Shown here: positions 1 through 8,424 of the stretch, piece by piece | How the letters are laid out: each line of letters starts with the position of its first letter | Numbering within the stretch: the first letter of the stretch is position 1 | Source of the DNA: Lederbergia citrea | GTDB taxonomy: Bacteria; Bacillota; Bacilli; Bacillales; Bacillaceae_C | Assembly: GCF_018343525.1 (NCBI RefSeq) | Contig: NZ_JAGYPH010000001.1 | Span: forward strand, 620,001-684,000 | Direction of reading: 5' to 3' | DNA length: 64,000 nt | Program-made: the position numbers and the translations under genes | The notes under the pieces: generated by a model | Told to the model about the DNA's origin: nothing | What the model saw: the letters and a program-made list of their open reading frames with translations, nothing else | The model's database searches: none

Positions 1-1
1 T

Positions 2-631
2 ACGACACTTCCACCATATGGTGAGGAAACGGCTGTTCCAACACATAAATTCGTCGGAGTTGGAGCGGGAGAAACGGTTAGTGAAGGTATTAGTCGCGGA
101 TTGCAAAGTTGTTTGGAGAAGGTGCTTAACAAACAGGAGATTAATAGAAATAATTTAGTTACACAGGTGCAGTTAGATAAGGTGGATGATGAACATTGTC
201 GCTTTTATCTTAACGCACTTACTACAATGAAGGGGGCACCTGTGATCGGACTAGGAAGAGAAGTGTCTGGTTTCCCTGTTGTATGGGTTGGTACGAATGA
301 ACGCTGGTTCGGCAATGTAGGTTTGAATATAACGATGGCGTTGCGAAAAGCATTACAACAGGCACTTATGAATGCCCAAAACAAAGAGGACTATCTATTT
401 TCCAAAAGTTTGGAGGTTTCTTCTGTTCATCTAGAAGAAAAGGAACCATTGAGCCTTGTCATTCCTTCCTTAGATATTACAACCCAATCCTCGATTTTAC
501 AGTCAGCTATAAAAAATTTAAAACAGCAACAAAAACAACTCTTAGTCTTCGATTTAACATTGGAACCATTTTTGAAAGAGGGACTCGCAGGGGTGTTCGG
601 TGTGTTAATACGAGAGGAGGGTTCTAGTTGA
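2..631 (+). CDS. TOMM/thiazole-bacteriocin maturation protein, ThiF-like (3' part only)
   Basis: Partial gene: the reading frame is open from base 2 and its beginning lies outside the window; 209 C-terminal residues are visible. Position directly before a YcaO cyclodehydratase and a SagB-type dehydrogenase matches the three-gene operon of Bacillus in which the first gene is the 'putative thiazole-containing bacteriocin maturation protein', a ThiF-like protein thought to help cyclise Cys/Ser/Thr residues of a precursor peptide. The visible part has a YcaO-like stretch (GVGAGETVSEGISRGLQ, then NALTTMKGAPVIGLGRE) and no Cys-rich zinc site. The stop codon TGA overlaps the TTG start of the next gene (629-631 against 628-630), so translation is probably coupled. 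The family call rests mainly on operon context. The last base count shows no frameshift. Confidence 0.72.
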   Translation, partial: TTLPPYGEETAVPTHKFVGVGAGETVSEGISRGLQSCLEKVLNKQEINRNNLVTQVQLDKVDDEHCRFYLNALTTMKGAPVIGLGREVSGFPVVWVGTNERWFGNVGLNITMALRKALQQALMNAQNKEDYLFSKSLEVSSVHLEEKEPLSLVIPSLDITTQSSILQSAIKNLKQQQKQLLVFDLTLEPFLKEGLAGVFGVLIREEGSS

Positions 632-2571
632 GGAATGCCGTGGTCGTTATCGGAGAAGGGGTGCTGGCGGACCTCGTTTGCAGTAAACTGTCCGCATCAT
701 ATGAGCTCATTCGCCGCGCCGATCTCGAGGATGGAATACCGGAAACGACAGGTTTGGTTCTAGTATTACACGATTACATCAATCTTGCCATTCATCAAAA
801 AATGGAAAAACATTTGCGAACAACAGGAATCCCCTGGCTGCGAGGCTTCGTTTCATTTGGTGAAGGTGTCGTAGGACCACTGGTTCGTCAAGGGACTCAC
901 GGCTGCTCTCAATGTGCTGACATGCGCCGTCTGATGGCCGGACGAGACCGTGAAGAGATGTGGGAGATGATACAGAAAACTGCAGCCCACTGTGAAATGC
1001 AGAGAGATGTTTGGGCATCGCGCACTGGACTGTTGCATATGGCCTTTCATTTTACTGCAGAGGTTAATCGTGTTTTAGAAGGGGGGCAGCCAAATTCTGA
1101 AGGCCAGGTATTATTAATTAATCTTAAAACACTAAATAGTTCATGGCATTCCTTCCTACCCGATCCGTTATGTAAAACTTGCAGTCAATTACCCAATGAT
1201 TCACCGGAAGCCGCTCGAATTACTCTGCAACCTAGTCCGAAAATCAGTCCCGACAGTTTCCGCTGCCGTTCAATAGTTGATCTAAATAAGATTTTAAGAA
1301 AAGAATATTTAGATCATAAGACTGGCTTTTTAAATGAAAAGGTTTATGATCTCGTGCCGCCATTTGCCGATGTAATTGTCAATCTCCCGTTGTTCTCTGG
1401 GGATGAGGGAACAGCGGGACGCACGCATTCATACACTGTAAGCGAATCAACAGCCATTTTGGAGGGGTTAGAGAGGTACTGCGGTATGTCTCCACACGGT
1501 AAAAGGACAGTCGTTCATGATAGTTACAGAAATTTAAAAGATATAGCACTCAATCCTATCAATGTTGGCGTCCATGCAAATGAACAATACGCTCAGCCCA
1601 ATTTTCCGTTCAAACCGTTCAACCCTGATCGCCCTATCAATTGGGTTTGGGGATATTCGTTTTTGCAAGAAAACCCGATCCTCGTTCCTGAATTGCTTGC
1701 TTATTACAGTTTGGGCTGCGGAGAGGGATTTGTTTATGAAACCTCCAATGGATGTGCGTTAGGGGGAAGTCTAGAGGAGGCTATTTTCTACGGTATTATG
1801 GAGGTAGTTGAGCGTGATTCGTTCTTATTGACTTGGTATGCAGAGCTGCCACTTCCGCGTCTTGATCCTTATTCTACTAACGACCAAGAATTGCCATTAA
1901 TGATTGAACGTGTCCGAGCGGTGGGCGGATATGATCTGCATTTTTATAATTCAACGATGGAGCATGGTATTCCAAGTGTTTTAGCCTTGGCGAAGAATAG
2001 AAAAAACAAGGGATTGAATATCATTAGTGCGGCGGGTGCCCATCTTGATCCTATACGAGCGGTGAAAAGCGCCATTCACGAATTAGCTGGCATGATGCTG
2101 ACGCTGGATGAGAATTTGGAGAAGGGCAAAGAGAGGTACGTACGAATGATGCAAGATCCTTCCCTAGTAACGAAGATGGAAGATCATGGAATGCTGTATG
2201 GGTTGCCGGAAGCGGAGGAACGCCTACAATTTTTATTGGATGATCATCGCCCATTGCAAACGTTTGAAGAGGCGTTTAAATGGAAAACTCGACATACAGA
2301 TCTCACCGATGATCTAAGGGATATTCTTAAGCTGTTTAGCCGATTGGACCTTGATGTGATAGTGGTTGACCAAACGACACCGGAAATCAAACGAAATGGA
2401 CTATTTTGCGTTAAAGTGTTGATTCCGGGAATGTTGCCGATGACATTCGGACAACAGTTTACCCGGATAATAGGGCTGGAAAGGGTGCTCCGGGTGCCGA
2501 TGGATCTTGGTTATGCAAAACAACTATTGTCAATTGAACAACTCAACCCACATCCACATCCGTTCCCATAA
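628..2571 (+). CDS. TOMM cyclodehydratase: fused leader-binding (E1-like) and YcaO domains, SagD type
   Basis: 647 aa. ATP-dependent cyclodehydratase that turns Cys/Ser/Thr of a ribosomal peptide into azolines. The N-terminal ~190 residues are E1/ThiF-like and hold two CxxC pairs (C93/C96 and C182/C185), as in the zinc-bearing leader-binding C protein. The YcaO domain follows from about residue 255: SESTAILEGLERY (ERY at 282-284) and EEAIFYGIMEVVERD (ERD at 395-397) are the ATP/Mg-binding acidic motifs. The C-terminus ends PHPHPFP, the proline-rich PxPxP-type tail typical of azole-forming YcaO proteins. Start TTG at 628 is preceded by GAGAGGAGG (612-620) and overlaps the previous stop. The gene is followed after 22 bp by the SagB-type dehydrogenase. 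Both catalytic and recognition parts look intact, so the enzyme is probably functional. Confidence 0.9.
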   Translation: MRNAVVVIGEGVLADLVCSKLSASYELIRRADLEDGIPETTGLVLVLHDYINLAIHQKMEKHLRTTGIPWLRGFVSFGEGVVGPLVRQGTHGCSQCADMRRLMAGRDREEMWEMIQKTAAHCEMQRDVWASRTGLLHMAFHFTAEVNRVLEGGQPNSEGQVLLINLKTLNSSWHSFLPDPLCKTCSQLPNDSPEAARITLQPSPKISPDSFRCRSIVDLNKILRKEYLDHKTGFLNEKVYDLVPPFADVIVNLPLFSGDEGTAGRTHSYTVSESTAILEGLERYCGMSPHGKRTVVHDSYRNLKDIALNPINVGVHANEQYAQPNFPFKPFNPDRPINWVWGYSFLQENPILVPELLAYYSLGCGEGFVYETSNGCALGGSLEEAIFYGIMEVVERDSFLLTWYAELPLPRLDPYSTNDQELPLMIERVRAVGGYDLHFYNSTMEHGIPSVLALAKNRKNKGLNIISAAGAHLDPIRAVKSAIHELAGMMLTLDENLEKGKERYVRMMQDPSLVTKMEDHGMLYGLPEAEERLQFLLDDHRPLQTFEEAFKWKTRHTDLTDDLRDILKLFSRLDLDVIVVDQTTPEIKRNGLFCVKVLIPGMLPMTFGQQFTRIIGLERVLRVPMDLGYAKQLLSIEQLNPHPHPFP

Positions 2572-2593
2572 GCTGTGGTAAGGAGGTAGGAGT

Positions 2594-4162
2594 ATGAGCC
2601 TAGACGCATTTCTGTACAATCTCCATTTTGACATTGAAAAGGTAAGACCGTCAGACTGGGAAGTGGATTGGGATGATGCACCGCTTTCTTATAAGCTTTA
2701 CCGTGAATTACCTGTCGTTCCGCTTTCTTTGGAAGTCCCGTTGACACTTGAGAACAGGAGCAGATCTATCAAGTTTGACTTACATGGAATCGGTCATTTT
2801 CTCTGGTATGTATTTGGTCTTACTCAATTTAGTGAGTCTGTTAGTACTTTGGGTTCAATAGATCAAGAAGCGGATTTTATGCAGTCATATCGACGGTTTA
2901 TTCCTTCTGGTGGGGCGTTGTATCCGAATGAATTGTACATTTATTTGAAGATCGAGGATTTGCCAGCAGGTGTATACCATTATGATGTGGCACATCACCG
3001 CTTGGTATTATTACGGGAAGGAAATTTTGATTCTTATATATCCCGTGCACTTGGCAATCGCTGTGAAATTTCGGATTGTTTTGGCACTGTTTTTGTTTCA
3101 ACCATGTTTTGGAAAAATTTTTATAAATACAATAACTTTGCATACCGTTTGCAAGGGTTAGATACTGGTGTACTGATTGGACAATTACTAGAGGTAGCAA
3201 AGCGTTTTGGCTTCGAATCAAGGGTATACTTCCAGTTTCTTGACCGGGCCATTAACCACCTCCTCGGTCTTTCTGAACAAGAGGAGAGCGTTTATGCGAT
3301 AATACCGCTCTCGTTGGACAAAATCCCGTTAAAGACCGGGAATGATAAGGCAGGGGATATTTGTGCTGATGAACTATCCCTAGAGTTACGAGCAATGCAG
3401 TGTAACCACTATGTCCGATCACAAAAAGTTAAAGAGTATCCAATGCTAGTCAAAATGAATGAAGCATCCATGATAAGATCAACGACATCGTTTCGGAAAA
3501 TTAGTGTCGAAGAGAATGTAAATAATGAGGTTCAATCGCTAGCTCTGCCTCAAGTGCCGCAACTGTCTTATGATTTGGCGTCGGTCTGCCGTAAGCGATT
3601 TTCACCGGATGTAGATTTCATTTTGGGAAAAGTAAGCCAAACGCAACTAGCAACTCTGCTAAAGGAGTCGATGGATGCATATTCATATTTAAATGATATA
3701 AATGAAGAGAAATGCGAGCCCCGTATTGCATTATACGGCTGTTTATATAATGTCGAGGGCATTCCGAATGGCGCTTATCATTATGACAACGTTACTCACT
3801 CGTTACGTCAAGAGCATCCCGGAGATCATCGAAGTCAATTGCAATATGGAACCTCCGGTAGTAACGTAAATATATTCCAAATACCGATTTGCCTCCATGT
3901 GGTAGGCGAAAAGAATTTTTCTAAAACGGTACTTGGATATAGAGGATACCGCATCCAGCAAATGGAAGCGGGTATGCTTGTACAACGATTATTATTAATT
4001 GCGACCGCAATCGGAATGGGGGGGCACCCTCTTTTAGGATTTGAAGTGAACTCATGCGATGAGATTTATCATTTGAGTTCAAATGGAAATACAAGCTTAA
4101 TCCAAATTCCAATTGGTCCGTACCGCCATCGGCCTTGGTTAAGGGGGAGTTTGCATAGTTAA
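2594..4162 (+). CDS. SagB-type FMN-dependent dehydrogenase of a TOMM cluster
   Basis: 522 aa. Oxidises azolines made by the cyclodehydratase to aromatic thiazoles/oxazoles using FMN. Two nitroreductase-like halves are visible: the first has R100/R101 and SGGALYPNE (105-113), the usual FMN-binding stretch, followed by GVYHYD; the second has GAYHYDNVTHSL near residue 390 and a C-terminal GMGGHPLLGF. Strong ribosome site AAGGAGGTAGGAG just before ATG 2594. It is the last gene of the TOMM operon and is closed by the hairpin at 4185-4224. The peptide substrate, an immunity gene and a transporter are not seen downstream; they may lie upstream of the window or elsewhere, as heterocycloanthracin precursors often do. 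Confidence 0.88.
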   Translation: MSLDAFLYNLHFDIEKVRPSDWEVDWDDAPLSYKLYRELPVVPLSLEVPLTLENRSRSIKFDLHGIGHFLWYVFGLTQFSESVSTLGSIDQEADFMQSYRRFIPSGGALYPNELYIYLKIEDLPAGVYHYDVAHHRLVLLREGNFDSYISRALGNRCEISDCFGTVFVSTMFWKNFYKYNNFAYRLQGLDTGVLIGQLLEVAKRFGFESRVYFQFLDRAINHLLGLSEQEESVYAIIPLSLDKIPLKTGNDKAGDICADELSLELRAMQCNHYVRSQKVKEYPMLVKMNEASMIRSTTSFRKISVEENVNNEVQSLALPQVPQLSYDLASVCRKRFSPDVDFILGKVSQTQLATLLKESMDAYSYLNDINEEKCEPRIALYGCLYNVEGIPNGAYHYDNVTHSLRQEHPGDHRSQLQYGTSGSNVNIFQIPICLHVVGEKNFSKTVLGYRGYRIQQMEAGMLVQRLLLIATAIGMGGHPLLGFEVNSCDEIYHLSSNGNTSLIQIPIGPYRHRPWLRGSLHS

Positions 4163-4184
4163 GTATTATTCTGTTTTCAATCAT

Positions 4185-4224
4185 AAAAGAGCCTATTTTG
4201 AATAAGTCAAAACGGGCTCTTTTT
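4185..4224. terminator. Intrinsic terminator between the SagB-type gene and the convergent nucleotidase gene
   Basis: AAAGAGCC-TATTTTG pairs with CAAAA-CGGGCTCTTT and is followed by a T-run on the + strand; a run of A on the left gives a T-run on the - strand too. The right arm includes the last codons and stop of the convergent phosphoesterase gene. Confidence 0.8.
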
Positions 4225-5367
4225 GTGCGTAAAATTCATTTTCATATAATCCATAAGTATTCGATGATCTGTTTCAATGATTTTCTCTATTTCTGGGTCT
4301 CTAGGGACGGTAGGAATTTTCTTTCGATTAATCGTTCTATAAATAGATTTAACGGAAGATTGGCTGTTTTTGACCTTCCATTTGCCATTCTTATTTACTA
4401 GTTGCAAATCAATAATACCAAGATGGTTTCCCCAATATCCTGCCTGAACAGTGGCTACGCCGTTAACAGTGCCTTTATTTTGATCAATACCTTTCTTTTT
4501 TGAATGATCTCCTTTTAGAGGAAATAAGGAATGACTATGTCCGTATAGGATGGCATCAATTCCTTTGACCTTGCTTAAAGAATAAACGGAATTCCCATTT
4601 TTTTGTTTTAAGCCTCGGTCTGGCTCCATTCCCGTATGGGCAAGAGCTACTATTATATCTGCACCGTGCTCTTTCATGATTGGAACATAATACTCTGCCG
4701 TGGCACGGATGTTTTTCACCTTAAGTTTTCCTTGGAAAACTGCCTCATCCCAATCTGCAACAATAGGTGTAATTAGGCCAATCACTCCAATTTTTAAAAG
4801 ATGCTTTTTACCAACTGAATCTTTAACTTCTTTCTTAATAATAGTGTAGGGCTTGAAATAATTTAAATCATCTCCCTCGAAATCGTTATGATCATCGATA
4901 TAAATATTAGCGTTAACATAAGGAAAATTAGCTCCTTGTAAACTTTTGTTTAAAAATTCAAGTCCATAATTAAATTCATGATTTCCAATTGTAGCTGCAT
5001 CATAATTGAGTATATTCATTGCTTTAATTACTGGATGTATATCCATGAAGTTAACATATTGGGTCTTCAAAGCATATTTTCCTAAAGAATTTCCTACCAA
5101 AACATCGCCAACATCAAAGAGTAGTGAATTTTGTGCTGTCTTGCGTGATTCTTTTATAAGTGTAGCAGTTCTTATCAAACCATATTTAACTGTGTGCTTT
5201 CTATTTACATAGTCATAATCCATAATTTTCGCATGCAAATCTGTCGTTTCTAATATTTGAAGATCAATGACAGATTTAGGCACTTCTTGTGCATGGGTAC
5301 GATTTAAGCCAATGGGCATAGCCATTACAGTCAGTAATAATGCAAAAATTGCCTTTATCTTTCTCAT
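4207..5367 (-). CDS. Secreted metallophosphoesterase, 5'-nucleotidase/2',3'-cyclic phosphodiesterase family, C-terminally short
   Basis: 386 aa from ATG 5367, chosen because GGTGATG lies just upstream and the N-terminus MRKIKAIFALLLTVMAMP then forms a signal peptide. Calcineurin-like metal-binding motifs are in order: ETTDLHAKI, DVGDVLVG, GNHEFNYG, ALAHTGME and YGHSHSLFP. These are typical of CpdB/YfkN-type nucleotidases that release phosphate from extracellular nucleotides. Family members are usually over 600 aa with a second C-terminal nucleotide-binding domain; here the protein stops after DPEIEKIIETDHRILMDYMK, where that domain begins. Its stop codon lies inside the terminator of the neighbouring TOMM operon. 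It is therefore probably a truncated gene, though the catalytic domain is intact. No sortase or membrane anchor is seen. Confidence 0.82.
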   Translation of the reverse strand: MRKIKAIFALLLTVMAMPIGLNRTHAQEVPKSVIDLQILETTDLHAKIMDYDYVNRKHTVKYGLIRTATLIKESRKTAQNSLLFDVGDVLVGNSLGKYALKTQYVNFMDIHPVIKAMNILNYDAATIGNHEFNYGLEFLNKSLQGANFPYVNANIYIDDHNDFEGDDLNYFKPYTIIKKEVKDSVGKKHLLKIGVIGLITPIVADWDEAVFQGKLKVKNIRATAEYYVPIMKEHGADIIVALAHTGMEPDRGLKQKNGNSVYSLSKVKGIDAILYGHSHSLFPLKGDHSKKKGIDQNKGTVNGVATVQAGYWGNHLGIIDLQLVNKNGKWKVKNSQSSVKSIYRTINRKKIPTVPRDPEIEKIIETDHRILMDYMKMNFTHKKSPF

Positions 5368-5454
5368 TTCATCACCCAAATCTAAGATGTCTTCATGTCT
5401 TTTTATTGTATCTAGATATGAAAAAAATAATCTGAGATACGCTTTGATAAAATA

Positions 5455-5488
5455 AAAAAACACTATAACTTTTTGTCATAGTGTTTCA
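5455..5488 (-). terminator. Terminator read on the - strand, probably ending the cotJ transcript
   Basis: AAACACTAT (5458-5466) pairs with ATAGTGTTT (5478-5486). On the - strand the hairpin is followed by TTTTTTTATTTT. It lies about 220 bp downstream of cotJC, beyond a repeat, and upstream of the next - strand gene. Confidence 0.65.
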
Positions 5489-5645
5489 GACTATAGACAA
5501 ACTTGAAAAAATGAGCTGTCTACAGTCTGTTTATTTTTATATTAGATATATCGGGTTTTCCGAAGCTTACCGCTCGCTTTCCGCGAGGAGGCTCCCGGAC
5601 CTCCCCGCGGAAAGCGAGTGACCGGAGCGGAAATAAACAGGCTGG
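5488..5645. repeat. GC-rich palindromic repeat with leading hairpin (type 3, copy 1)
   Basis: A hairpin (ACTATAGACA / TGTCTACAGT, 5490-5526) is followed by TTCCGAAGCTTACCGCTCG and a GC-rich palindrome whose arms contain CGCTTTCCGCG and CGCGGAAAGCG. The same two-part unit occurs at 18258-18440. It fills the gap between the nucleotidase gene and cotJC and codes for nothing. Confidence 0.75.
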
Positions 5646-5704
5646 TTAGCAGAGACCATCAATTAATGAAAAATTACCGAGCTACAGGAAATCATCTTTC
5701 TAAA

Positions 5705-6274
5705 TTAGAATATTTTCTGCCGATCCCGCTCCTCTTTCAAAATTTCAACAGCTTCACGGAAGCGCTGTGAATGGATAATTTCTCGCTCTCTTAAAAATCG
5801 AAGGCTGTCATTAATGTCTGGATCATCACTCATATTAATAATCCACTGGTAGGTCGCTCTTGCTTTTTCTTCTGCAGCAATGTCTTCGTATAAATCTGCA
5901 ATCGGATCTCCTTTTGCTTGAATATAGGTAGCTGTCCATGGTACACCGCCCGCATTTTCGTAATAAAGGGCTTTTTCGTGATTTGCATAATGGGCGCCGA
6001 GTCCTGCTTCTTTCATTTGATCTGGCGTTGCATCCTTTGTTAGCTTGTAAACCATCGTTGCAATCATTTCAAGATGGGCAAATTCCTCTGTGCCAATATC
6101 AGTCAACAAACCAATCACTTTATCAGGAATTGTATATCGCTGGTTCAAATATCGAAGTGCAGCGGCAAGTTCTCCATCTGCTCCGCCGTATTGTTCAATA
6201 AGAAATTTTGCTAGCATCGGATTGCATTGACTGACCTTGACAGGATATTGTAATTTTTTCTGATAAACCCACAT
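5705..6274 (-). CDS. cotJC: Spore coat protein CotJC, manganese-catalase-like
   Basis: 189 aa, the usual size. Di-manganese catalase-like four-helix protein of the spore coat. Conserved stretch TDIGTEEFAHLEMIATMVY carries a glutamate/histidine pair of the metal site, and EDIAAEEKARATYQW plus REREIIHSQRF supply further Glu/His ligands. It is the last gene of the cotJABC operon, read from 6809 leftward. In B. subtilis the operon is made in the mother cell under sigma-E; the promoter here agrees. The 47 bp gap to cotJB contains a good AGGAGG-like site before ATG 6274. Confidence 0.95.
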   Translation of the reverse strand: MWVYQKKLQYPVKVSQCNPMLAKFLIEQYGGADGELAAALRYLNQRYTIPDKVIGLLTDIGTEEFAHLEMIATMVYKLTKDATPDQMKEAGLGAHYANHEKALYYENAGGVPWTATYIQAKGDPIADLYEDIAAEEKARATYQWIINMSDDPDINDSLRFLREREIIHSQRFREAVEILKEERDRQKIF

Positions 6275-6321
6275 ATATACAATTGCCTCCTTTTAAGCTT
6301 ATCATCAGCTTCCGCTTTTGT

Positions 6322-6585
6322 TCATACCTGCCATGGCCAAGGCGCTTCTTTCCAATCCCAAGGGTACTTTGAATAGCTGTATCCGAAACTAGTTAACGAA
6401 CCGAAGTCCTTTTCGAATTGTCGCTTTAACGTTTTGCTTTTTTTTACAAATGCATTATATTGCTGTATTGCTTCATGATCTCCGGGATGAGTATCCAAGT
6501 ATAGCGTTAATTCAACAATCACAAAATCAGTAGCTTGTAATTCCTCAAGCTGCCTATAATATTCTGGAGGCATCTGCCTCATCAT
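6322..6585 (-). CDS. cotJB: Spore coat protein CotJB
   Basis: 87 aa. Small coat protein needed, with CotJA, for assembly of CotJC. Visible features are the N-terminal MPPEYYRQLEELQATDF, a central region with TLYLDTHPGDHEAIQQYN, and a C-terminus rich in Tyr and Trp (YSKYPWDWKEAPWPWQ), all typical of CotJB. ATG 6585 overlaps the stop of cotJA (ATGA), implying translational coupling. Confidence 0.93.
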   Translation of the reverse strand: MMRQMPPEYYRQLEELQATDFVIVELTLYLDTHPGDHEAIQQYNAFVKKSKTLKRQFEKDFGSLTSFGYSYSKYPWDWKEAPWPWQV

Positions 6586-6809
6586 TCTGCCTCCTCCCGT
6601 GCCCTTTCATAAGGGCTGTAATATGGATCGTAAAAAGCTTTCCAAAGCGTCCCTTTTTTTAATGCTTCTATAGGGGAGAATTGTGGCAAATTAGGTGGCT
6701 GAAAACCCATATATAGATTAGGTGGTGTGGAGAAAGTTTTAACCGTTAAAGGTGGACAGGGATCAAAAGGGCTTATATAAGGCTCGTATGATTTATAAAA
6801 GCTAGGCAT
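6582..6809 (-). CDS. cotJA: Spore coat-associated protein CotJA
   Basis: 75 aa, first gene of the cotJ operon. ATG 6809 is chosen because GGAGGAAAT sits 7 bp upstream; a longer frame from 6836 would put the start upstream of this site. The protein is Pro/Tyr-rich (FYKSYEPYISPFDPCPP, NLYMGFQPPNLPQF), as in CotJA, and ends with the LWKAFYDPYYSPYERARE stretch typical of the family. A sigma-E type promoter lies 30 bp upstream. Confidence 0.92.
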   Translation of the reverse strand: MPSFYKSYEPYISPFDPCPPLTVKTFSTPPNLYMGFQPPNLPQFSPIEALKKGTLWKAFYDPYYSPYERAREEAE

Positions 6810-6839
6810 AACATTTCCTCCTTCGACTCTTATCATTCC

Positions 6840-6868
6840 ATTGTATGGGCACTGGCTTGTTTAAATTC
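6840..6868 (-). promoter_or_regulatory. Sigma-E type promoter of cotJABC
   Basis: On the - strand the -10 is CATACAAT (6847-6840), the full sigma-E consensus, and 14 bp upstream is GAATTTA (6868-6862), 5 of 7 to the sigma-E -35. B. subtilis cotJ is sigma-E dependent. Confidence 0.7.
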
Positions 6869-6973
6869 CGTAGGAGTAAGTATTTTTTAACCAAAATGTA
6901 ACAACAAAGCGATAATCTGCTAAAATAATATGATAACCACGTATGTAATATACGTTGATAATAGGGTGATCGT

Positions 6974-7753
6974 ATGGGGCTTGTAATAATAGCCATATCT
7001 GTTTTTTTAATTTTGTTCGTTTTTTATATGCTTAATAATGCGTTTCAAGACAATGTAAAAGAGGAAACTTTCGAATTTAATATTTTTCCAAATAATATCC
7101 GAGAGTTCACCATTTTTTTTATTTCTGATATCCATCGTCGAAAAATCAACAGTTCAATCATTGATCATATAAAGGGAAAGGTTGACGCAGTCATTATTGG
7201 TGGTGACTTAACAGAAAAGGGAGTTCCTTACTCCCGAGTGACTAAGAACTTAAAAAAGTTAAAGGACGTTGCGCCAGTATTTTTCGTTTGGGGGAATAAT
7301 GATTATGAAGTTAATAATAATCAGCTAAGCCGGACTTTAAAAAATTGCCAAGTGATCGAACTGAAAAATGAAGTATATTACATTGAAAAAAATGAGCAAA
7401 AGCTTGCATTCATCGGAGTCGATGATTTAACACAGGAATTACCGCCTTTGGAAGATATATTAAAACAGGAAGGGCGAAATGTCTTTCGCATATTAATTAG
7501 TCATAATCCAGATATCATTCATATGCTTCCAGAAGAACATGGAATTTCACTTATATTAAGTGGACATACCCATGGTGGACAAATTCGTGTGTTTGGATTC
7601 GGTCCTTACCGAAAAGGGGGTATAAGAAATATTAAAGGTCTTACTTTATTAGTCAGTAACGGCTATGGAACAACGGCATTGCCGCTTCGATTGGGTGCTG
7701 ATGCTGAAACACATTTAATTACGATCAAAAATGGAAAAGGTTATCAAGCCTGA
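6974..7753 (+). CDS. ypbG: Membrane-anchored metallophosphoesterase, YpbG-like
   Basis: 259 aa. One N-terminal membrane segment (residues 1-22) followed by a calcineurin-like phosphoesterase domain. Metal-binding motifs in order: ISDIHRRK, GGDLTEKG, GNNDYEV (where most members have GNHD), ISHNPDI and SGHTHGGQ. Enzymes of this group hydrolyse phosphodiester or phosphomonoester substrates, but the substrate here is unknown. Asn in place of His in the GNxD motif is notable, since this His normally contributes to catalysis. The gene stands alone, 75 bp before the mecA-like gene and divergent from cotJ. Confidence 0.85.
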   Translation: MGLVIIAISVFLILFVFYMLNNAFQDNVKEETFEFNIFPNNIREFTIFFISDIHRRKINSSIIDHIKGKVDAVIIGGDLTEKGVPYSRVTKNLKKLKDVAPVFFVWGNNDYEVNNNQLSRTLKNCQVIELKNEVYYIEKNEQKLAFIGVDDLTQELPPLEDILKQEGRNVFRILISHNPDIIHMLPEEHGISLILSGHTHGGQIRVFGFGPYRKGGIRNIKGLTLLVSNGYGTTALPLRLGADAETHLITIKNGKGYQA

Positions 7754-7827
7754 AGGAACACTTCTCATGAACCATCCACTCATTGCTTCATAGTATGGGG
7801 TAAGAGCAACATTCAGGGGGCGGTTTC

Positions 7828-8400
7828 ATGAAGTTGGAACGTATTTCACAGAATCAAATAAAATATTCCATATCTTTTGAAGAGTTGTCATATAAAGGAT
7901 TTATCCAAGACGATCTGTTAAAAGAATCGTTTATATGGGACGCCTTATTTGATGAAATGCTTGATGAGGCTAGCAGGATGTATGAACTAGAAGACTGTGG
8001 TGCAGTTTCAATAGAAATATTTTCATTAACATCAAAAGAGCTCGTTTTGATATTGACGTTAGATGAAGAAGACGTGATTGAGCCGTCAAGTGAAGATGTG
8101 AAAAAACCAGTAAAAGCAGAAAGCGAAAACATAATCGTAATGGCCGCCGATATAGACCACATTATTATGCTTGTAAAATACTTAATTCAAATAAAACATG
8201 AAAATATTTTAAGTTCATTGTATGTATTAAATTCCAACTATTATTTAACCATTGAAAAAAACGGCTTCAATCAAAATGCACTTTACGGATTATGCGAGGA
8301 ATACGGAACCATCGATCCGATTTCCCTTGAACTCTTAGAAGATTATGGAAAGCCATTAATTGAAAAAAATGCCTTGCAAACTCTTCACCATTACTTTTGA
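7828..8400 (+). CDS. mecB: MecA-family adaptor protein (MecB/YpbH-like)
   Basis: 190 aa. ClpC adaptor of the MecA family, which delivers substrates to ClpCP and influences competence and sporulation. The N-terminal half starts MKLERISQNQIKYSISFEEL and has the SFIWDALFDEMLDEA motif seen in MecA proteins; an acidic linker (residues 85-100) leads to the C-terminal ClpC-binding domain. Position between the ypbG-like gene and ypdA matches B. subtilis mecB (ypbH) rather than mecA, which lies elsewhere. Ribosome site GGGGGCGG before ATG 7828. A terminator follows directly. Confidence 0.88.
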   Translation: MKLERISQNQIKYSISFEELSYKGFIQDDLLKESFIWDALFDEMLDEASRMYELEDCGAVSIEIFSLTSKELVLILTLDEEDVIEPSSEDVKKPVKAESENIIVMAADIDHIIMLVKYLIQIKHENILSSLYVLNSNYYLTIEKNGFNQNALYGLCEEYGTIDPISLELLEDYGKPLIEKNALQTLHHYF

Positions 8401-8424
8401 ATCATAATCTTTGCACACCAATTT

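Noticed and set aside
6802..6996. 64-codon frame upstream of cotJA on the - strand
   Set aside because: It runs over the sigma-E promoter and ribosome site of cotJA in another frame and has no start signal.
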